DNA from: Haematobia irritans
Lineage: Eukaryota; Arthropoda; Insecta; Diptera; Muscidae
Direction: 5' to 3'
Length of the DNA stretch: 64,000 bases
NCBI RefSeq assembly: GCF_050003625.1
Contig: NC_134401.1
Span: forward strand, 72,204,442 to 72,268,441
Of the stretch, positions 1 to 15,084 are shown in pieces; position 1 is the first letter of the stretch, and every line of letters begins with the position of its first letter. The notes below the pieces were generated by a model that was given only the letters and a program-made list of their open reading frames with translations, searched no databases and was not told the origin of the DNA. Both the position numbers and the translations under genes were made by a program.

Positions 1-1384
<1,384 letters not shown>

Positions 1385-1997
1385 GTTTCGACGGCAAATT
1401 GCATTTCAAAAAACACACATTCGTTGCTACATACATACGTACGTTTCTTTCGTTTGTTTAATTTCGTTTTGCTAAAAGATATTCAAGTGAAAGAATAGTC
1501 AAAATAAAAAGTGAAAAAATCTATTGTATATATTGGTTTGTGTGGTGAATTTAAACGTTGACAATTGCTTATTTACTTCAAAACATTATTTGCAATTACG
1601 TTGCCTTTAACTTGAAGTAAATAAAACAATAACAAAATACACGCAGACTCCAATGGTTCTGTTGGTCGTATTACTATTGTAAACAAACATCAATCGTCAC
1701 TGCAGTCAACGTTTGAATTACATACCTACGTATGATCAGTGATACACACACGTATATACATACATATTTTTTTTGAGCTGTGTTTCTTTGGTTTATTTGT
1801 TAACCCTCACGGGGCCGCGAGTCGTAAATATTTTGAAGAAAATTATAAAAATTTTTGAAATTGAGTTTTTTGGGTTATCATGTTGTATGACCTATTAGCG
1901 TTACGCGCATTAGTAAAAATTATCGTTTTGGTCACTGTGCACCCTACAGGCGGTCCGGTACGATCGTATAATTTTTATTTTATCGTATATATATTTT
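1385..1997. other. No recognised gene (AT-rich flank)
   Basis: Unique-looking AT-rich DNA to the right of the palindrome. It has 5'UTR-like A-rich composition around 1480-1530 but no ORF or family I can name. At 1936-1950 a 12-nt motif (gtgcaccctaca) also occurs in the BEL leader at 3953, perhaps because the DINE-like element inserted into related sequence; this is weak. Confidence 0.5.
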
Positions 1998-2134
1998 TAT
2001 ACCCACCACCATAGAATGGTGACGGGGGTATAATAAGTTTGTCATTCCGTTTGTAACACATCGAAATATCGATTTCCGACTATATAAAGTATATATATTC
2101 TTGATCAGGGAGAAATTCTAAGACGATATAACGA

Positions 2135-2169
2135 TGTCCGTCTGTCCGTCTGTCTGTCTGTCTGTCTGT
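2135..2169 (+). repeat. (GTCY)n microsatellite
   Basis: GTCC/GTCT tetranucleotide run inside the DINE-like element; the reverse-complement version (cagacagacgga) is at 51662-51700 and 55210-55250 in the opposite-strand copies. Confidence 0.9.
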
Positions 2170-2264
2170 TGTAATCACGCTACAGTCTTCAATAATGAAG
2201 CAATCGTGCTGAAATTTTGCACAAGCTCGTCTTTTGTCTGCAGGCAGGTCAAGTTCGAAGATGG

Positions 2265-3420
2265 GCTATATCGGTCCAGGTTTTGATATAGTCCCCATAT
2301 AAACCGACCTCCCGATTTGGGGTCTTGGGCTTATAGAAATCGTAGTTTTTATCCAATTTGCCTGAAATTTGAAATCTGGAGGTATTTTATGACCATAAAG
2401 AGGTGTGCCAAAAATGGTGAGTATCGGTCCACGTTTTGGTATAGCCCCCATATAGACCGATCTCCCGATTTTACTTCTTGGGCTTATAGAAACCGCAGTT
2501 TTTATTCAATTTACCTGAAATTGGAAATCTAGAGTTATTGTAAGACCACAAATACGTGTGCCAAAAATTGTGAGTATCGGTCCATATTTTGGTATAGCCC
2601 CCATATAGACCGATCTCCCGATTTTACTTCTTGGGCTTATAGAAAACGCAGTTTTTATTCAATTTACCTGAAATTGGAAATCTAGAGGTATTGTAAGACC
2701 ACAAATACGTGTGCCAAAAATTGTGAGTATCGGTCCATATTTTGGTATAGCCCTCATATAGACCGATCTCCCGATTTTACTTCTTGGGCTTATAGAAACC
2801 GCAGTTTTTATTCAATTTATCTGAAATTGGAAATCTAGAGGTATTGTAGGACCACAAATATGTGTGCCAAAAATTGTGAGTATCGGTCCATATTTTGGTA
2901 TAGCCCCCATATAGACCGATCTCCCGATTTTACTTCTTGGGCTTACAGAAATCGCAGTTTTTATTAAATTTACCTGAAATTGGAAATATAGAGGTATTGT
3001 AGGACCACAAATACGTGTGCCAAAAATTGTGAGTATCGGTCCATATTTTGGTATAGCCCCCATATAGACCGATCTCCCGATTTGGGGTCTTGGGCTTATA
3101 GAAACCGTAGTTTTTATCCAATTTGTCTGAAATTGGAAATCTAGAGGTATTTTAGGACCATAAAGAGGTGTGCCGAAAATGGTGAGTATCGGTCCATATT
3201 TTGGTATAGCCCCCATATAGATCGATTTCCCAATTTTACTTCTTGGGCTTCTAGAATCCGAAGTTTTTATCCTATTTGCCTGAAATTGGAAATCTAGAGG
3301 TATTTTCGGGTCACAAAGAGGTGTGCCGAAAACGGTGAGTATCGGTCCATATTTTAGTATAGCCCCCATAAGAACGATCTCCCGATTAAACTCCTTGGGT
3401 TTCTAGAAACCGTAGGTTTT
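2265..3420 (+). repeat. 153-bp tandem repeat array
   Basis: The anchor tgagtatcggtcc recurs at 2418, 2571, 2723, 2877, 3030, 3183 and 3336, giving a 152-154 bp period. Each unit has the same order: tgagtatcggtcc, tatagcccccatatagaccgat, an ggcttatagaaa motif, a pyrimidine-rich tttttatccaattt and a gtgtgccaaaaa motif. The units are divergent, consistent with old local amplification. Confidence 0.92.
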
Positions 3421-3875
3421 ATCTGTTTGCCTGAAATTGTAAATATTCTGGTATTTTAGGCTCACAAAAAACGTGTATCGGATTAAGTTTTTATCGATCC
3501 ATTTGGTAATGCCTCCATATAGACCGACTTCACTTCTTGAGGGTGTAGAAGGCGCACTGATCATGAAAATTGCTTGAAACTCAATGTAAAATTTCCAGAT
3601 TTTACTTTTACAGATTTAAGATTTCAAATCAAGACATTATTTTATAATTTTCTTGTACACTTACAAGAGATGTTAATAACTCAAAAAAAAAAATGGTTCT
3701 TATAAATCCAGAATCTGACATAGTCCTCATAGGTGAAATCTTTAAATTTATCTTCGGGAAGTGTCCTCAAGTCCTCAAGCCCTCCTGAAATTTCAAAGGA
3801 AACCCTAATATTTGGTTCATGGTGGTGGGTATTTAAGATTCGGCCCGGCCGAACTTAGTGCTGTATATACTTGTT

Positions 3876-4521
3876 ATTTCTATATTTTTTATTATTTGTG
3901 ATTTTTAATTTTTTTGGGGAGATTATCTGTCGTGGAAGTGTAGAGGTGTATTTTGCAGTCCGTGCACCCTACATGTGGTCTTACAGACATTTTTTATAAT
4001 TTCTTATAAGTTGTTGAATTTTTTTGATTATTTAGTTTTCGTGTGTGAAGTTTTGATACAAATTGAGCATAATTTTCGTAAATTCATTCTTACACTGAGA
4101 GAAATAGTTTGAAAATTTTAGTAGAATTTTGAGATTTTTTGAATTCAACTTGAATAATTTGCCTATTTTTTGTACAAGGGGAAAATATTTTGTGATTCGG
4201 TACACTGAACGAAAATTAATTGTTTCTACACTGAGAGAAAAATAGTCCAATAGTTTACAAATTGTTTGAAATTTTTGATTTTAAGTTTTGAAGTGGTTGT
4301 TTTACGAACAATTGTTTACACTTCAAGAAATTTTGTGGTAATTTTGGTGCAGTGTGAGAATTTGATACACTGAAAGAAAAATTTTGTAAATTTTTGTTTT
4401 TGCATTTTTGGGCATTTTGTGCAAATTTATTGATTTTCGGCCAGTTTTCGCTGTCGATAAGTGCGTGTTCACATACTTTACGAGTTTTTGTGAATTTTTG
4501 TGACGCTAAATTATTTTCAAT
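3876..4521 (+). other. BEL/Pao element leader/5' non-coding region
   Basis: Sequence directly upstream of the BEL Gag. It is shared, inverted, with 13166-13781, so it belongs to the element and not to the host. It carries several near copies of a tacactgagagaaa motif (4093, 4229, 4376). I cannot place the LTR edge or the primer-binding site with confidence. Confidence 0.6.
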
Positions 4522-5860
<1,339 letters not shown>

Positions 5861-5995
5861 TTAGGTTAGGTTAAAGTGGCAGCCCGATAAAATTTCAGGC
5901 TCACTTAGACTATTCAGTCCATTGTGATACCACATTTAACTAAAAGTACCTATTACATATGGGCACTTCTAGTCTTAACCACTGAACCTTCTCTA

Positions 5996-7537
5996 TTATT
6001 TACTTTTGTGGAACCAACCAGATTGCTCCAAAAACATTAACAAACTGCTTAAGTTAACGTTTTCCAGGTCAGCCAGTAATCTAAAGCTATATGCTCCTAA
6101 AATTCGCTTACGCCTTACACAAAAAGCAGGACACTCACACAAGAGGTGTTTAATTGATTCCTTTTCCTCCACGTCATGACAACTTATACAATAGTCATTA
6201 TACTTCGCACCTATAGTTTTTGCAAATTCGCCTATCAGGCAGCGACCCGTTATAGCAGATATTAGGAGTGCCATCTGACGCCTTGAGAACACTAGCATAT
6301 CTAGTGTGCGGTTTAAGTTTAAATGGGGCCATATTTGCTTGGTGTCATTACAACCCTTGCAATTTTCCCATCGAATATTGGCCATCATAACAGCCTTCTC
6401 ACGCAGTAAGAGCTTGCAGGTGGCCAGAGACATACCAACAGATTCTAGTTCCCCTGGAATATGTAAGGTAGTTCCTAGCCTTGCTAACACATCTGCTTCA
6501 CAGTTCCCCGGTATGTTCCTATGACCAGGCACCCATATTAGGTGAATATTGTACTGCTCAGCCATCTCGTTGAGAGATTTGCGGCAGTCTATGGCCGTTT
6601 TTGAGTTAAGGAACACAGAGTCCAAGGATTTTATTGCAGGTTGACTGTCTGAGTATATATTAATGCCAATATTTGTTGGAACATTACTTCTCAGCCAATT
6701 CACCACCTCTCTTATTGCCAATATTTCAGCCTGAAAAACACTACAGTGATTAGGTAATCTTTTCGCTATTCGAATTTCCAGATCTTTAGAAAATACTCCG
6801 AACCCCACTTGTCCATTCAATTTGGAGCCATCAGTATAGAAATCTATATATCTTTTATTCCCCGGGGTCTGTGTACACCACGCCTCACTGTTGGGAATTA
6901 GAGTTTCAAACTTTTTGTCGAAAAGTGGTTTTGCCAGGGTGTAATCCACTACGTTAGGCACATCTGGCATTACTTTGAGGACCGAACTATGACCGTACAT
7001 TTTTTCCGACCATAGCGATAGCTCGCGCAACCGCACAGCCGTTGTTGCAGCTGACTGTTTGGCCAAAATGTCTAAAGGCAATAGATGTAGCATGACATTA
7101 AGGGAGTCTGTTCCTGTCTTACTAAATTCGCCTGAGATACATAAGCTCGCCATACGCTGAACTTTATCTAAACAAGTCGGTTTCTGAAGTGCCGGCCACC
7201 AGACTACAACACCGTATAGCATTATAGGTCTAACCACTGCCGTGTATAGCCAATGCACAATTTTTGGTCTTAGTCCCCACTTTTTCCCTATTGCCTTTTT
7301 GCACGAGTACAAAGCTACCGTGGCTTTTCTCGCCCTCTCTTCAATATTAAGCCTAAAATTCAGCTTCCTGTCCAAAATAACGCCAAGGTATTTTGCACAC
7401 TCACCAAAGGGAATTTCAGTACCCCCTAAGGAAATGGGCCTAACCGTGGGAGTTTTGCGATCTTTGCAGTACATGACTATTTCTGTCTTTGCTGGATTTA
7501 CACCAAGACCATTATCTTTCGCCCATTTCTCAGTCAT
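5996..7537 (-). CDS. LOA-like LINE ORF2, C-terminal part (RT thumb, RNase H)
   Basis: Continuation of ORF2 after the frameshift. It begins in the RT connection/thumb (GLGVNPAKTE, KYLGVILDRKLNF) and includes a 'LYTAVVRPIMLYGVVVWWPAL' segment typical of LINE RT C-termini. From about residue 230 comes an RNase HI domain with the expected acidic residues visible: FYTDGSK, QAEILAI, YSDSQPA and NCEADVLA. A cysteine/histidine-containing C-terminus follows (CISCHDVEEKESIKHLLCEC, residues ~450-470), as in many LOA/I elements. It ends 137 nt before the LINE 3' end. The true product would start at 9597, so the ATG at 7537 is only a reading-frame start. Confidence 0.88.
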   Translation of the reverse strand: MTEKWAKDNGLGVNPAKTEIVMYCKDRKTPTVRPISLGGTEIPFGECAKYLGVILDRKLNFRLNIEERARKATVALYSCKKAIGKKWGLRPKIVHWLYTAVVRPIMLYGVVVWWPALQKPTCLDKVQRMASLCISGEFSKTGTDSLNVMLHLLPLDILAKQSAATTAVRLRELSLWSEKMYGHSSVLKVMPDVPNVVDYTLAKPLFDKKFETLIPNSEAWCTQTPGNKRYIDFYTDGSKLNGQVGFGVFSKDLEIRIAKRLPNHCSVFQAEILAIREVVNWLRSNVPTNIGINIYSDSQPAIKSLDSVFLNSKTAIDCRKSLNEMAEQYNIHLIWVPGHRNIPGNCEADVLARLGTTLHIPGELESVGMSLATCKLLLREKAVMMANIRWENCKGCNDTKQIWPHLNLNRTLDMLVFSRRQMALLISAITGRCLIGEFAKTIGAKYNDYCISCHDVEEKESIKHLLCECPAFCVRRKRILGAYSFRLLADLENVNLSSLLMFLEQSGWFHKSK

Positions 7538-9597
7538 CCGGAGAGCTCTCTGTATAATATCTCTGATTGTGGATGGGAATTTCCCCTGACTGCTAGCGCC
7601 ACATCATCTGCGTATGCCACTACTTTTATCCTTTCCTTATCTAGAGAAACCAAAAGGTTGTTTATAGCAACATTCCAAAGAAGAGGTGATAGAACTCCTC
7701 CTTGGGGAGTGCCTCTGTTCACATACCTTTGTATGTTTGCTTGCCCTAGTGTGGCTGAAATACGTCTCTTCATTAGAAGTTCGTCTAACAGCCTAAGTAT
7801 ACCTGGATCAACATTCAGAGTTTTCAGTCCATTTAATATCGAGCTCGGATGGACATTATTGAACGCCCCTTCGATGTCTAGAAACGCCACGATTGTGTAT
7901 TCTTTGACAGATAGTGAGCTTTCAATAAAGCTGACCAGTTCATGCAATGCGGTCTCAGTAGACCTGCCCTTCGAGTATGCATGCTGTCGTTTCGAGAGCA
8001 AACCTGAATCCACGCTAGTTCTAAGATACATGTCTATCATCCTCTCCAGGGTCTTAAGTAGGAATGAGGATAAGCTGATTGGTCGGAAATCCTTCGCACT
8101 CGAGTGAGAGGCTTTTCCTGCTTTAGGTATGAAGACGACTTTTGTTTCCCTCCACTTTTCTGGAATATATGCTAAGTTTACACATTGTTTATATATCACC
8201 GTCAACCAGGGGATAATTCTTTCAGCCACTGCCTGTAACTCCGCCGGAGTAATTCCATCAGGTCCGGGGGATTTGAATGGTCCAAAGCTATTTAAAGCCC
8301 ATTTTATTCTAGATTCCGACACAATTTCCTCGATAGGAAATGATCGCTGAGCCTCTGTTACACCGCCGGAACATGGTTCAACCGTCTGATTTCCAGGGAA
8401 GTGTGTGTCCAAAAGTACTTCCAACGTCTCCTCACTGGACGTTGTCCAATTTCCCTCCGATGTTTTAATGAAACCTGGAGCGGTGTTAGTGGATGCTAGT
8501 ACTTTCCGTAGTCTGGAAGCCTCTGACGTATTCTCAATACTGCTACAGTAATCATCCCAAGAGTTTTGTTGAGACCTTCTCAGTTCTCGTTTATATTCTC
8601 TCAGATTCATCTTGTAAGTGTCCCAATCCTCCGGAGCTCTTGTGGACTTTGCTTTGTTAAAGAGCTTCCTGCAGGATTTCCTCATATTACTTAACTCCGT
8701 AGTCCACCATGGCGGCCGATTTTTTCCCCTTGGCTTTCCTCTAGGGCATGCAGCTTTCAGTGAAATGTTGAAGGCCTTAGTAATCCGCTCCACTGCGTGT
8801 TCGATATCTTGCACAGTGCTCATATTTGTCTCCGGCACTTCCGGTATCATCAAATTGAACGATTCCCTATACCTATTCCAATCAGCTTTCCTAACATTTG
8901 GCGGAAATATGGTCTTTGAAGTACGAACAGCCAATCTGAAACTGATGTAGCGATGATCTGAGAAGCTATGTTCCCTCAAAACTTGCCACTCAGATATCTT
9001 ATCATTCAGTTCCGGAGAGGTCAACGTTACGTCCAAAACCTCTTGTCTGTTCCTGGTGACGAAGGTTGGTGCATCTCCCTTATTGCAAACTACCAGGTTA
9101 GTACGCAAAATAAACTCTATTAGCGACTCTCCCCTTGCATTAGTATCACTACTTCCCCAAATACTATGATGTGCATTTGCATCGCATCCCATAATGAGTT
9201 TTGTCTTTGTTTTTAGTGACTCCTCAACTAAGGTCTTAACGGCACAGGGTGGCATATCCCTATCATGTCCCATGTAGACCGAAGATACCCAATATTTGCA
9301 TGTGGATATCTCTAGACTGGCTACGACAGTGTCTGCATTGCTCAATGAAGGAAGCAGAAAAAAGTTTAGTTCGTTTTTAGCAATTATACATGCCCGATTT
9401 ATATCGTTACCGGTATTATGCAAAAGTTTGAAACCCGGAGTGCTTAATTCACAGATCTTGTTCTTATATATGTATGGTTCTTGAATAAGAACTATATCTA
9501 TGTCTCCTTTCATCAGGAGAACTTTTAAGGCAGCACAAGCGGCCTTACAATGGTGAAGATTTATCTGGAGGAACCGTAGAACCATCCAAATTTTCAA
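7534..9597 (-). CDS. LOA-like LINE ORF2, N-terminal part (AP endonuclease, RT)
   Basis: N-terminal 1-230: apurinic endonuclease-like domain, with LQINLHH, LIQEPY, GCDANAHHSIWGS and FSDHRYISF motifs. Residues ~400-680: reverse transcriptase, with KSPGPDGITPAEL, KDFRPISLSSF, FLDIEGAFNNV, GTPQGGVLSPLLW and the catalytic YADD. These would nick target DNA and copy the LINE RNA onto it. The frame fails just after YADD: the sequence at 7580-7582 has three T where the other copies have four (e.g. ~22160), a 1-nt deletion that shifts into frame with the 7537-5996 part. It overlaps the ORF1 stop by 53 nt. Apart from this single lesion no stop is seen. Confidence 0.9.
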   Translation of the reverse strand: MKIWMVLRFLQINLHHCKAACAALKVLLMKGDIDIVLIQEPYIYKNKICELSTPGFKLLHNTGNDINRACIIAKNELNFFLLPSLSNADTVVASLEISTCKYWVSSVYMGHDRDMPPCAVKTLVEESLKTKTKLIMGCDANAHHSIWGSSDTNARGESLIEFILRTNLVVCNKGDAPTFVTRNRQEVLDVTLTSPELNDKISEWQVLREHSFSDHRYISFRLAVRTSKTIFPPNVRKADWNRYRESFNLMIPEVPETNMSTVQDIEHAVERITKAFNISLKAACPRGKPRGKNRPPWWTTELSNMRKSCRKLFNKAKSTRAPEDWDTYKMNLREYKRELRRSQQNSWDDYCSSIENTSEASRLRKVLASTNTAPGFIKTSEGNWTTSSEETLEVLLDTHFPGNQTVEPCSGGVTEAQRSFPIEEIVSESRIKWALNSFGPFKSPGPDGITPAELQAVAERIIPWLTVIYKQCVNLAYIPEKWRETKVVFIPKAGKASHSSAKDFRPISLSSFLLKTLERMIDMYLRTSVDSGLLSKRQHAYSKGRSTETALHELVSFIESSLSVKEYTIVAFLDIEGAFNNVHPSSILNGLKTLNVDPGILRLLDELLMKRRISATLGQANIQRYVNRGTPQGGVLSPLLWNVAINNLLVSLDKERIKVVAYADDVALAVRGNSHPQSEILYRELSG

Positions 9598-10756
9598 CCA
9601 CCGTCACATCAGCCGCTTCAATTGAGTCATCAAGGGCTTCCTCTTCACAGATCTCGGTGACTCTCGCAACAATCCGCGGTTCAGCTTTGGTGAGGCTTGA
9701 GCCTGTAGAAACTTCCCGCATATGATTTTCGCCATAGTCTGCAGGTTTTATGTCTCCTTCGGCTTCGCTAGGAGATTTTTTCACTGCTGACTCTACCGGA
9801 GGCTTGTCCGTTTCGGTATCCTTTGACTGATCGCTTTTGTATACCTTCATATGGATATCATGAAAGCCATAACTTACGCGTCCTTGGGTCTGGGCTAGAT
9901 GTGGCAGCGACTCTATGTTTAATATAAACACCGCATGTCGTCTTGGTCCATCCACCTCATCCAAACGACCAACCTTCCAATCGGCGGTTGGAAGATCTGG
10001 GTTACATTCTTTTAGTCTCTCTAGTATTGACTCAGGATCAGGAGGGTTTGCCGGTATCCATGCATGTGCTCTAGGTTTAGCCGGTATGTCTTTTTTATCG
10101 ACTAACTCCAAAGCGGCTCCTTCCCAAACTTCACCAATTAGCATCAATGCAGCTTTAAAGCAATCCATAGACCTCTGGTCTGCAAAAGCTATTAACTTAT
10201 ATCGTCCTTGATACCATCCAGCATCTTGCCGTCGAGGACTTGGTCCGGGAAACTTTTTTCGCACCTCTGAGTAGACACCAGACATCGCGTTCTCAATTTC
10301 CCCCCATTTTTGCCTTGGAATCATACCGTCCAATGCTCCTTTATTAATAATAGCCATCACAAGGCTGTCTTTTGCAACTGAGGCAAACGATCTTTGATCC
10401 CGTTTAGAGGATGGTAGCTCATCCGGTGATCGTTCCCTTTTTCCAGCTTCAAGATTCCTTAAGGAATCGCTTTGCTTAGCCGACAACGTGCTTGGGTCGA
10501 CTGATCCTAATTTCTTTAGGATAAACAAAGCATTTCTTCGTTCCTTGAATCTCTTTCGAGAGGGATTGCCTCCTTTTGATGTCGTCACCTTAGAAAAGGT
10601 TCGACTTACCAAAGTGTCGCCGCCAGTCGACCCGTCTACAGGTCGACTAATTGGGCCTGACTCTTGGTCGCTGCCCAAATTTATAACTTCAGTCGTTACC
10701 CGTCCACTGGGCCCTGAAGTTAGCAACCCAGTGGATGACTTTGAATTTCGCTGCAT
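9545..10756 (-). CDS. LOA-like LINE ORF1 (DUF4780-type)
   Basis: 403-residue first ORF. N-terminal ~130 residues are Ser/Lys/Arg-rich and low in order. Residues ~140-310 form the conserved block (KWGEIENAMSGVY, GWYQGRYKLIAFADQ, GEVWEGAALELV, HAWIPANPPDPESIL, RRHAVFILN), which I recognise as the DUF4780-like domain found in insect LINE ORF1 proteins. The C-terminus is acidic. The likely role is RNA binding in the retrotransposition particle, inferred from position. No zinc knuckle is visible. Start chosen at the first ATG after the short 5'UTR. Open throughout. Confidence 0.8.
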   Translation of the reverse strand: MQRNSKSSTGLLTSGPSGRVTTEVINLGSDQESGPISRPVDGSTGGDTLVSRTFSKVTTSKGGNPSRKRFKERRNALFILKKLGSVDPSTLSAKQSDSLRNLEAGKRERSPDELPSSKRDQRSFASVAKDSLVMAIINKGALDGMIPRQKWGEIENAMSGVYSEVRKKFPGPSPRRQDAGWYQGRYKLIAFADQRSMDCFKAALMLIGEVWEGAALELVDKKDIPAKPRAHAWIPANPPDPESILERLKECNPDLPTADWKVGRLDEVDGPRRHAVFILNIESLPHLAQTQGRVSYGFHDIHMKVYKSDQSKDTETDKPPVESAVKKSPSEAEGDIKPADYGENHMREVSTGSSLTKAEPRIVARVTEICEEEALDDSIEAADVTVVENLDGSTVPPDKSSPL

Positions 10757-11351
<595 letters not shown>

Positions 11352-11552
11352 ATGGTCAAGTCTATTTTCTTAGGTGGTATCGAAATTCCCGTTGGTGAGT
11401 GTGCAAAATACCTTGGGGTTATATTGGACAGGAGACTGAACCTAAAGCTAAGAAAGGACGAGAAAATCCACGGTTACCCTGTACTCGTGCACAAGGCAAT
11501 AGGGAAAATGTGGCGACTAAAACCGAAAATTGTGAACATTCCTAAGAATTGA
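11352..11552 (+). pseudogene. LOA-like LINE ORF2 fragment (RT thumb)
   Basis: About 180 nt matching the RT thumb of the neighbouring LINE: FLGGIEIPVGECAKYLGVILDRRLNLKL, then a decayed KAIGKMWRLKPKIV segment. It is on the plus strand, opposite to the full copy, and truncated at both ends. Confidence 0.82.
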
Positions 11553-11566
11553 AACTTCTTCGCACA

Positions 11567-12091
<525 letters not shown>

Positions 12092-13165
12092 CTATTGCGA
12101 ATTACGCGACCTAGATGGCGAAGATTTTGGAGCTGCATTCGTAAAATGCGTTCGCAGTTTCCTGCCATCAGTTTTCTTCGAAGCATCGATACCCTTCAAA
12201 TCGCGGAGACACGTGAGTGTCTGAATCCTTTCCGTAAGAAAACGATCCATGTCCACCCAAGACGACAACGCAGACTTATCACTTATACCCTGTTCCCACA
12301 AAGTAACACTAATCTTCGGTAGACGTTGCACACACAAATATATCAAAATCGGATCCCAATCGTTCGTAGGAACGTTATTCACAGCCATCGCTGAAATACA
12401 TGCATTTATACCACGCTGCAAGTTCTTCAACCCAGAACTTGTCTCGGTGTCTAAGACCGGAAGGTCAAAAAGAAGCTTCAACTGATTGCTGACTAAAATT
12501 CTCAAGTTGTCATAAATTTCCTTTAACGTCCTCCAAGCTAACTCGAAACTCCTATCATTGAGAGGAAATCTTCTTACAACTTCACGGGCGTCGCCACTAG
12601 TCTTTTTGAGCAAATGACACAAGCGCTCAATATCACTCAGACGGGAATTTTTTACATAAACAGCAGTAAACAAATCCCTAAATGTTGGCCAAGACTGAAA
12701 GTCACCATCGAAAACCTCAATATCGCATGGTGGTAAAGCCAAACTATGGACCGCACCATGGTCAACACCTAACAAAAGAGAATTTCCCGATACATCCACA
12801 TTACCAGAACGAGCAGAAATATTCGCCACATCGGCCTGCTGTATAGGAGTTGACGCCCTATGAACGGCTTTCAGACCGTCTATTTTCCTTTCGATAGAGG
12901 AAACAATACGAATATAGGCATCATAAGTTGCCTCATACTTGCCGTCAGCAGATTCTACCTTTCCCTTATCTGAATCCTCCTGAAGATCGTCTAAACACTC
13001 CTCATACCTCTCTTTCACTTTCTCCCAGAGTGATTTCGCCTCTTCGACCTGAGCCCTTAGAGAATAAACATCTAAATTCTCCTCCTTCAAAGAGCTAACC
13101 CGTGTCCCAAACTTCACAACCGCATCAGCGGCTCTAATGAATCGCGCGAATGTATTAACTGGCAT
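12092..13165 (-). CDS. BEL/Pao Gag, inverted truncated copy
   Basis: Second copy of the Gag at 4522, on the opposite strand, with only a few substitutions (for example VADISARS becomes VANISARS and LTDRS becomes LNDRS). It retains the N-terminal helical part and the DUF1759-like core but ends at about residue 357, before the zinc knuckle, where it abuts the palindrome arm at 12091/12092. The differences show it is not merely the same read folded back. Confidence 0.85.
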   Translation of the reverse strand: MPVNTFARFIRAADAVVKFGTRVSSLKEENLDVYSLRAQVEEAKSLWEKVKERYEECLDDLQEDSDKGKVESADGKYEATYDAYIRIVSSIERKIDGLKAVHRASTPIQQADVANISARSGNVDVSGNSLLLGVDHGAVHSLALPPCDIEVFDGDFQSWPTFRDLFTAVYVKNSRLSDIERLCHLLKKTSGDAREVVRRFPLNDRSFELAWRTLKEIYDNLRILVSNQLKLLFDLPVLDTETSSGLKNLQRGINACISAMAVNNVPTNDWDPILIYLCVQRLPKISVTLWEQGISDKSALSSWVDMDRFLTERIQTLTCLRDLKGIDASKKTDGRKLRTHFTNAAPKSSPSRSRNSQ

Positions 13166-14282
<1,117 letters not shown>

Positions 14283-15060
14283 AATTGTTATTATTTTCGG
14301 ATATTTTTCACACTTTTAAATTCAAAAGAAAGAACTTTTTTACCATTACATAATTCAGCTAATTAGTTTATATATCAGATATACTGCTCTCTACTTGGGT
14401 TCAAACTGGAAAAGGCAGGAAAAACAAAAAATTAATCTAATGATAACGCTACTTCGCAACTTCAAGACCCATACCAACAAACCCATACCGCTCTTGGTTT
14501 TAAGAAAACTAGGGGTGAAAAAAAATATAATTTTAAAAGATCAATATGGTACCCACCTTTTGATTGCAAACATATTCTTATATTCTTATATATTTGAAAA
14601 AATTATGGTGTTGATTGATTGACCAATTTCAAGAAATAAAATTGCTCACTAAAAGAAATGAATAAAATATATATTATTTTAGGCCGTTTAATGTAAACAG
14701 GCTTCAATGGAAAACGGTATTCACATTTCACAATTTCTTACCTTCCATAAACGTAGATTGTTTTCCATTTTTACAATACCACAAAACACAAACACATGTC
14801 ATTTCTAATGCGTTCTGTCATATATTTTTTCAAACGTTTACCACGTGGCCATTTGTTGTTGCACACTTTATTTATTTGCTATGATTTGTTGTTGCGTTAA
14901 AAATATTTATGTACACATTTTGAATGCAGTAGAAAAAATGTCGCCAATCATGTTTTTCAATTTACGCGAAAAACAAAAACTCAACCGTTCGTTACGAGTT
15001 ACTTCCACAGACTGATCTCTCCATCATACATTTTTTAATAAATACCCATTCTCTTGTTAA
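14283..15060. other. No recognised gene
   Basis: AT-rich sequence. A 75-codon ORF at 14395-14622 has low complexity and no family resemblance. Nothing else supportable. Confidence 0.5.
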
Positions 15061-15084
15061 CTTTTCGCTCTTTCCATTACTCAA

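Larger units (their letters stand above)
1998..3875 (+). mobile_element. DINE-1/Helentron-like non-autonomous element, copy A
   Basis: The element starts at the 'acccaccaccatag' block. It has a conserved 5' block, a (GTCY)n microsatellite (2135-2169), a second block, seven or so 153-bp tandem units (2265-3420), and a 3' block containing a GC-rich hairpin (ttcggcccggccgaa, about 3838-3853), ending near ttgtt. This order (block, GTCY microsatellite, ~150-bp tandem repeats, 3' hairpin) matches the published architecture of Drosophila DINE-1 elements, which are Helentron derivatives; assignment here is by analogy. No Rep/helicase coding is present. Related copies lie in the opposite orientation at 47272, 50100 and 52733. 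Because 153 is a multiple of three, long spurious ORFs run through the array. Confidence 0.72.

Noticed and set aside
2812..3369. 185-codon ORF (and 47784-48179, 48009-48569, 51016-51441, 54565-54990)
   Set aside because: Reading frames through the 153-bp tandem array; open on both strands because the period is divisible by three.
2265..3420. CRISPR-like array
   Set aside because: Contiguous 153-bp units without spacers, in a eukaryotic TE.
14395..14622. 75-codon ORF
   Set aside because: AT-rich, Lys/Leu/Ile-dominated, no domain or context.
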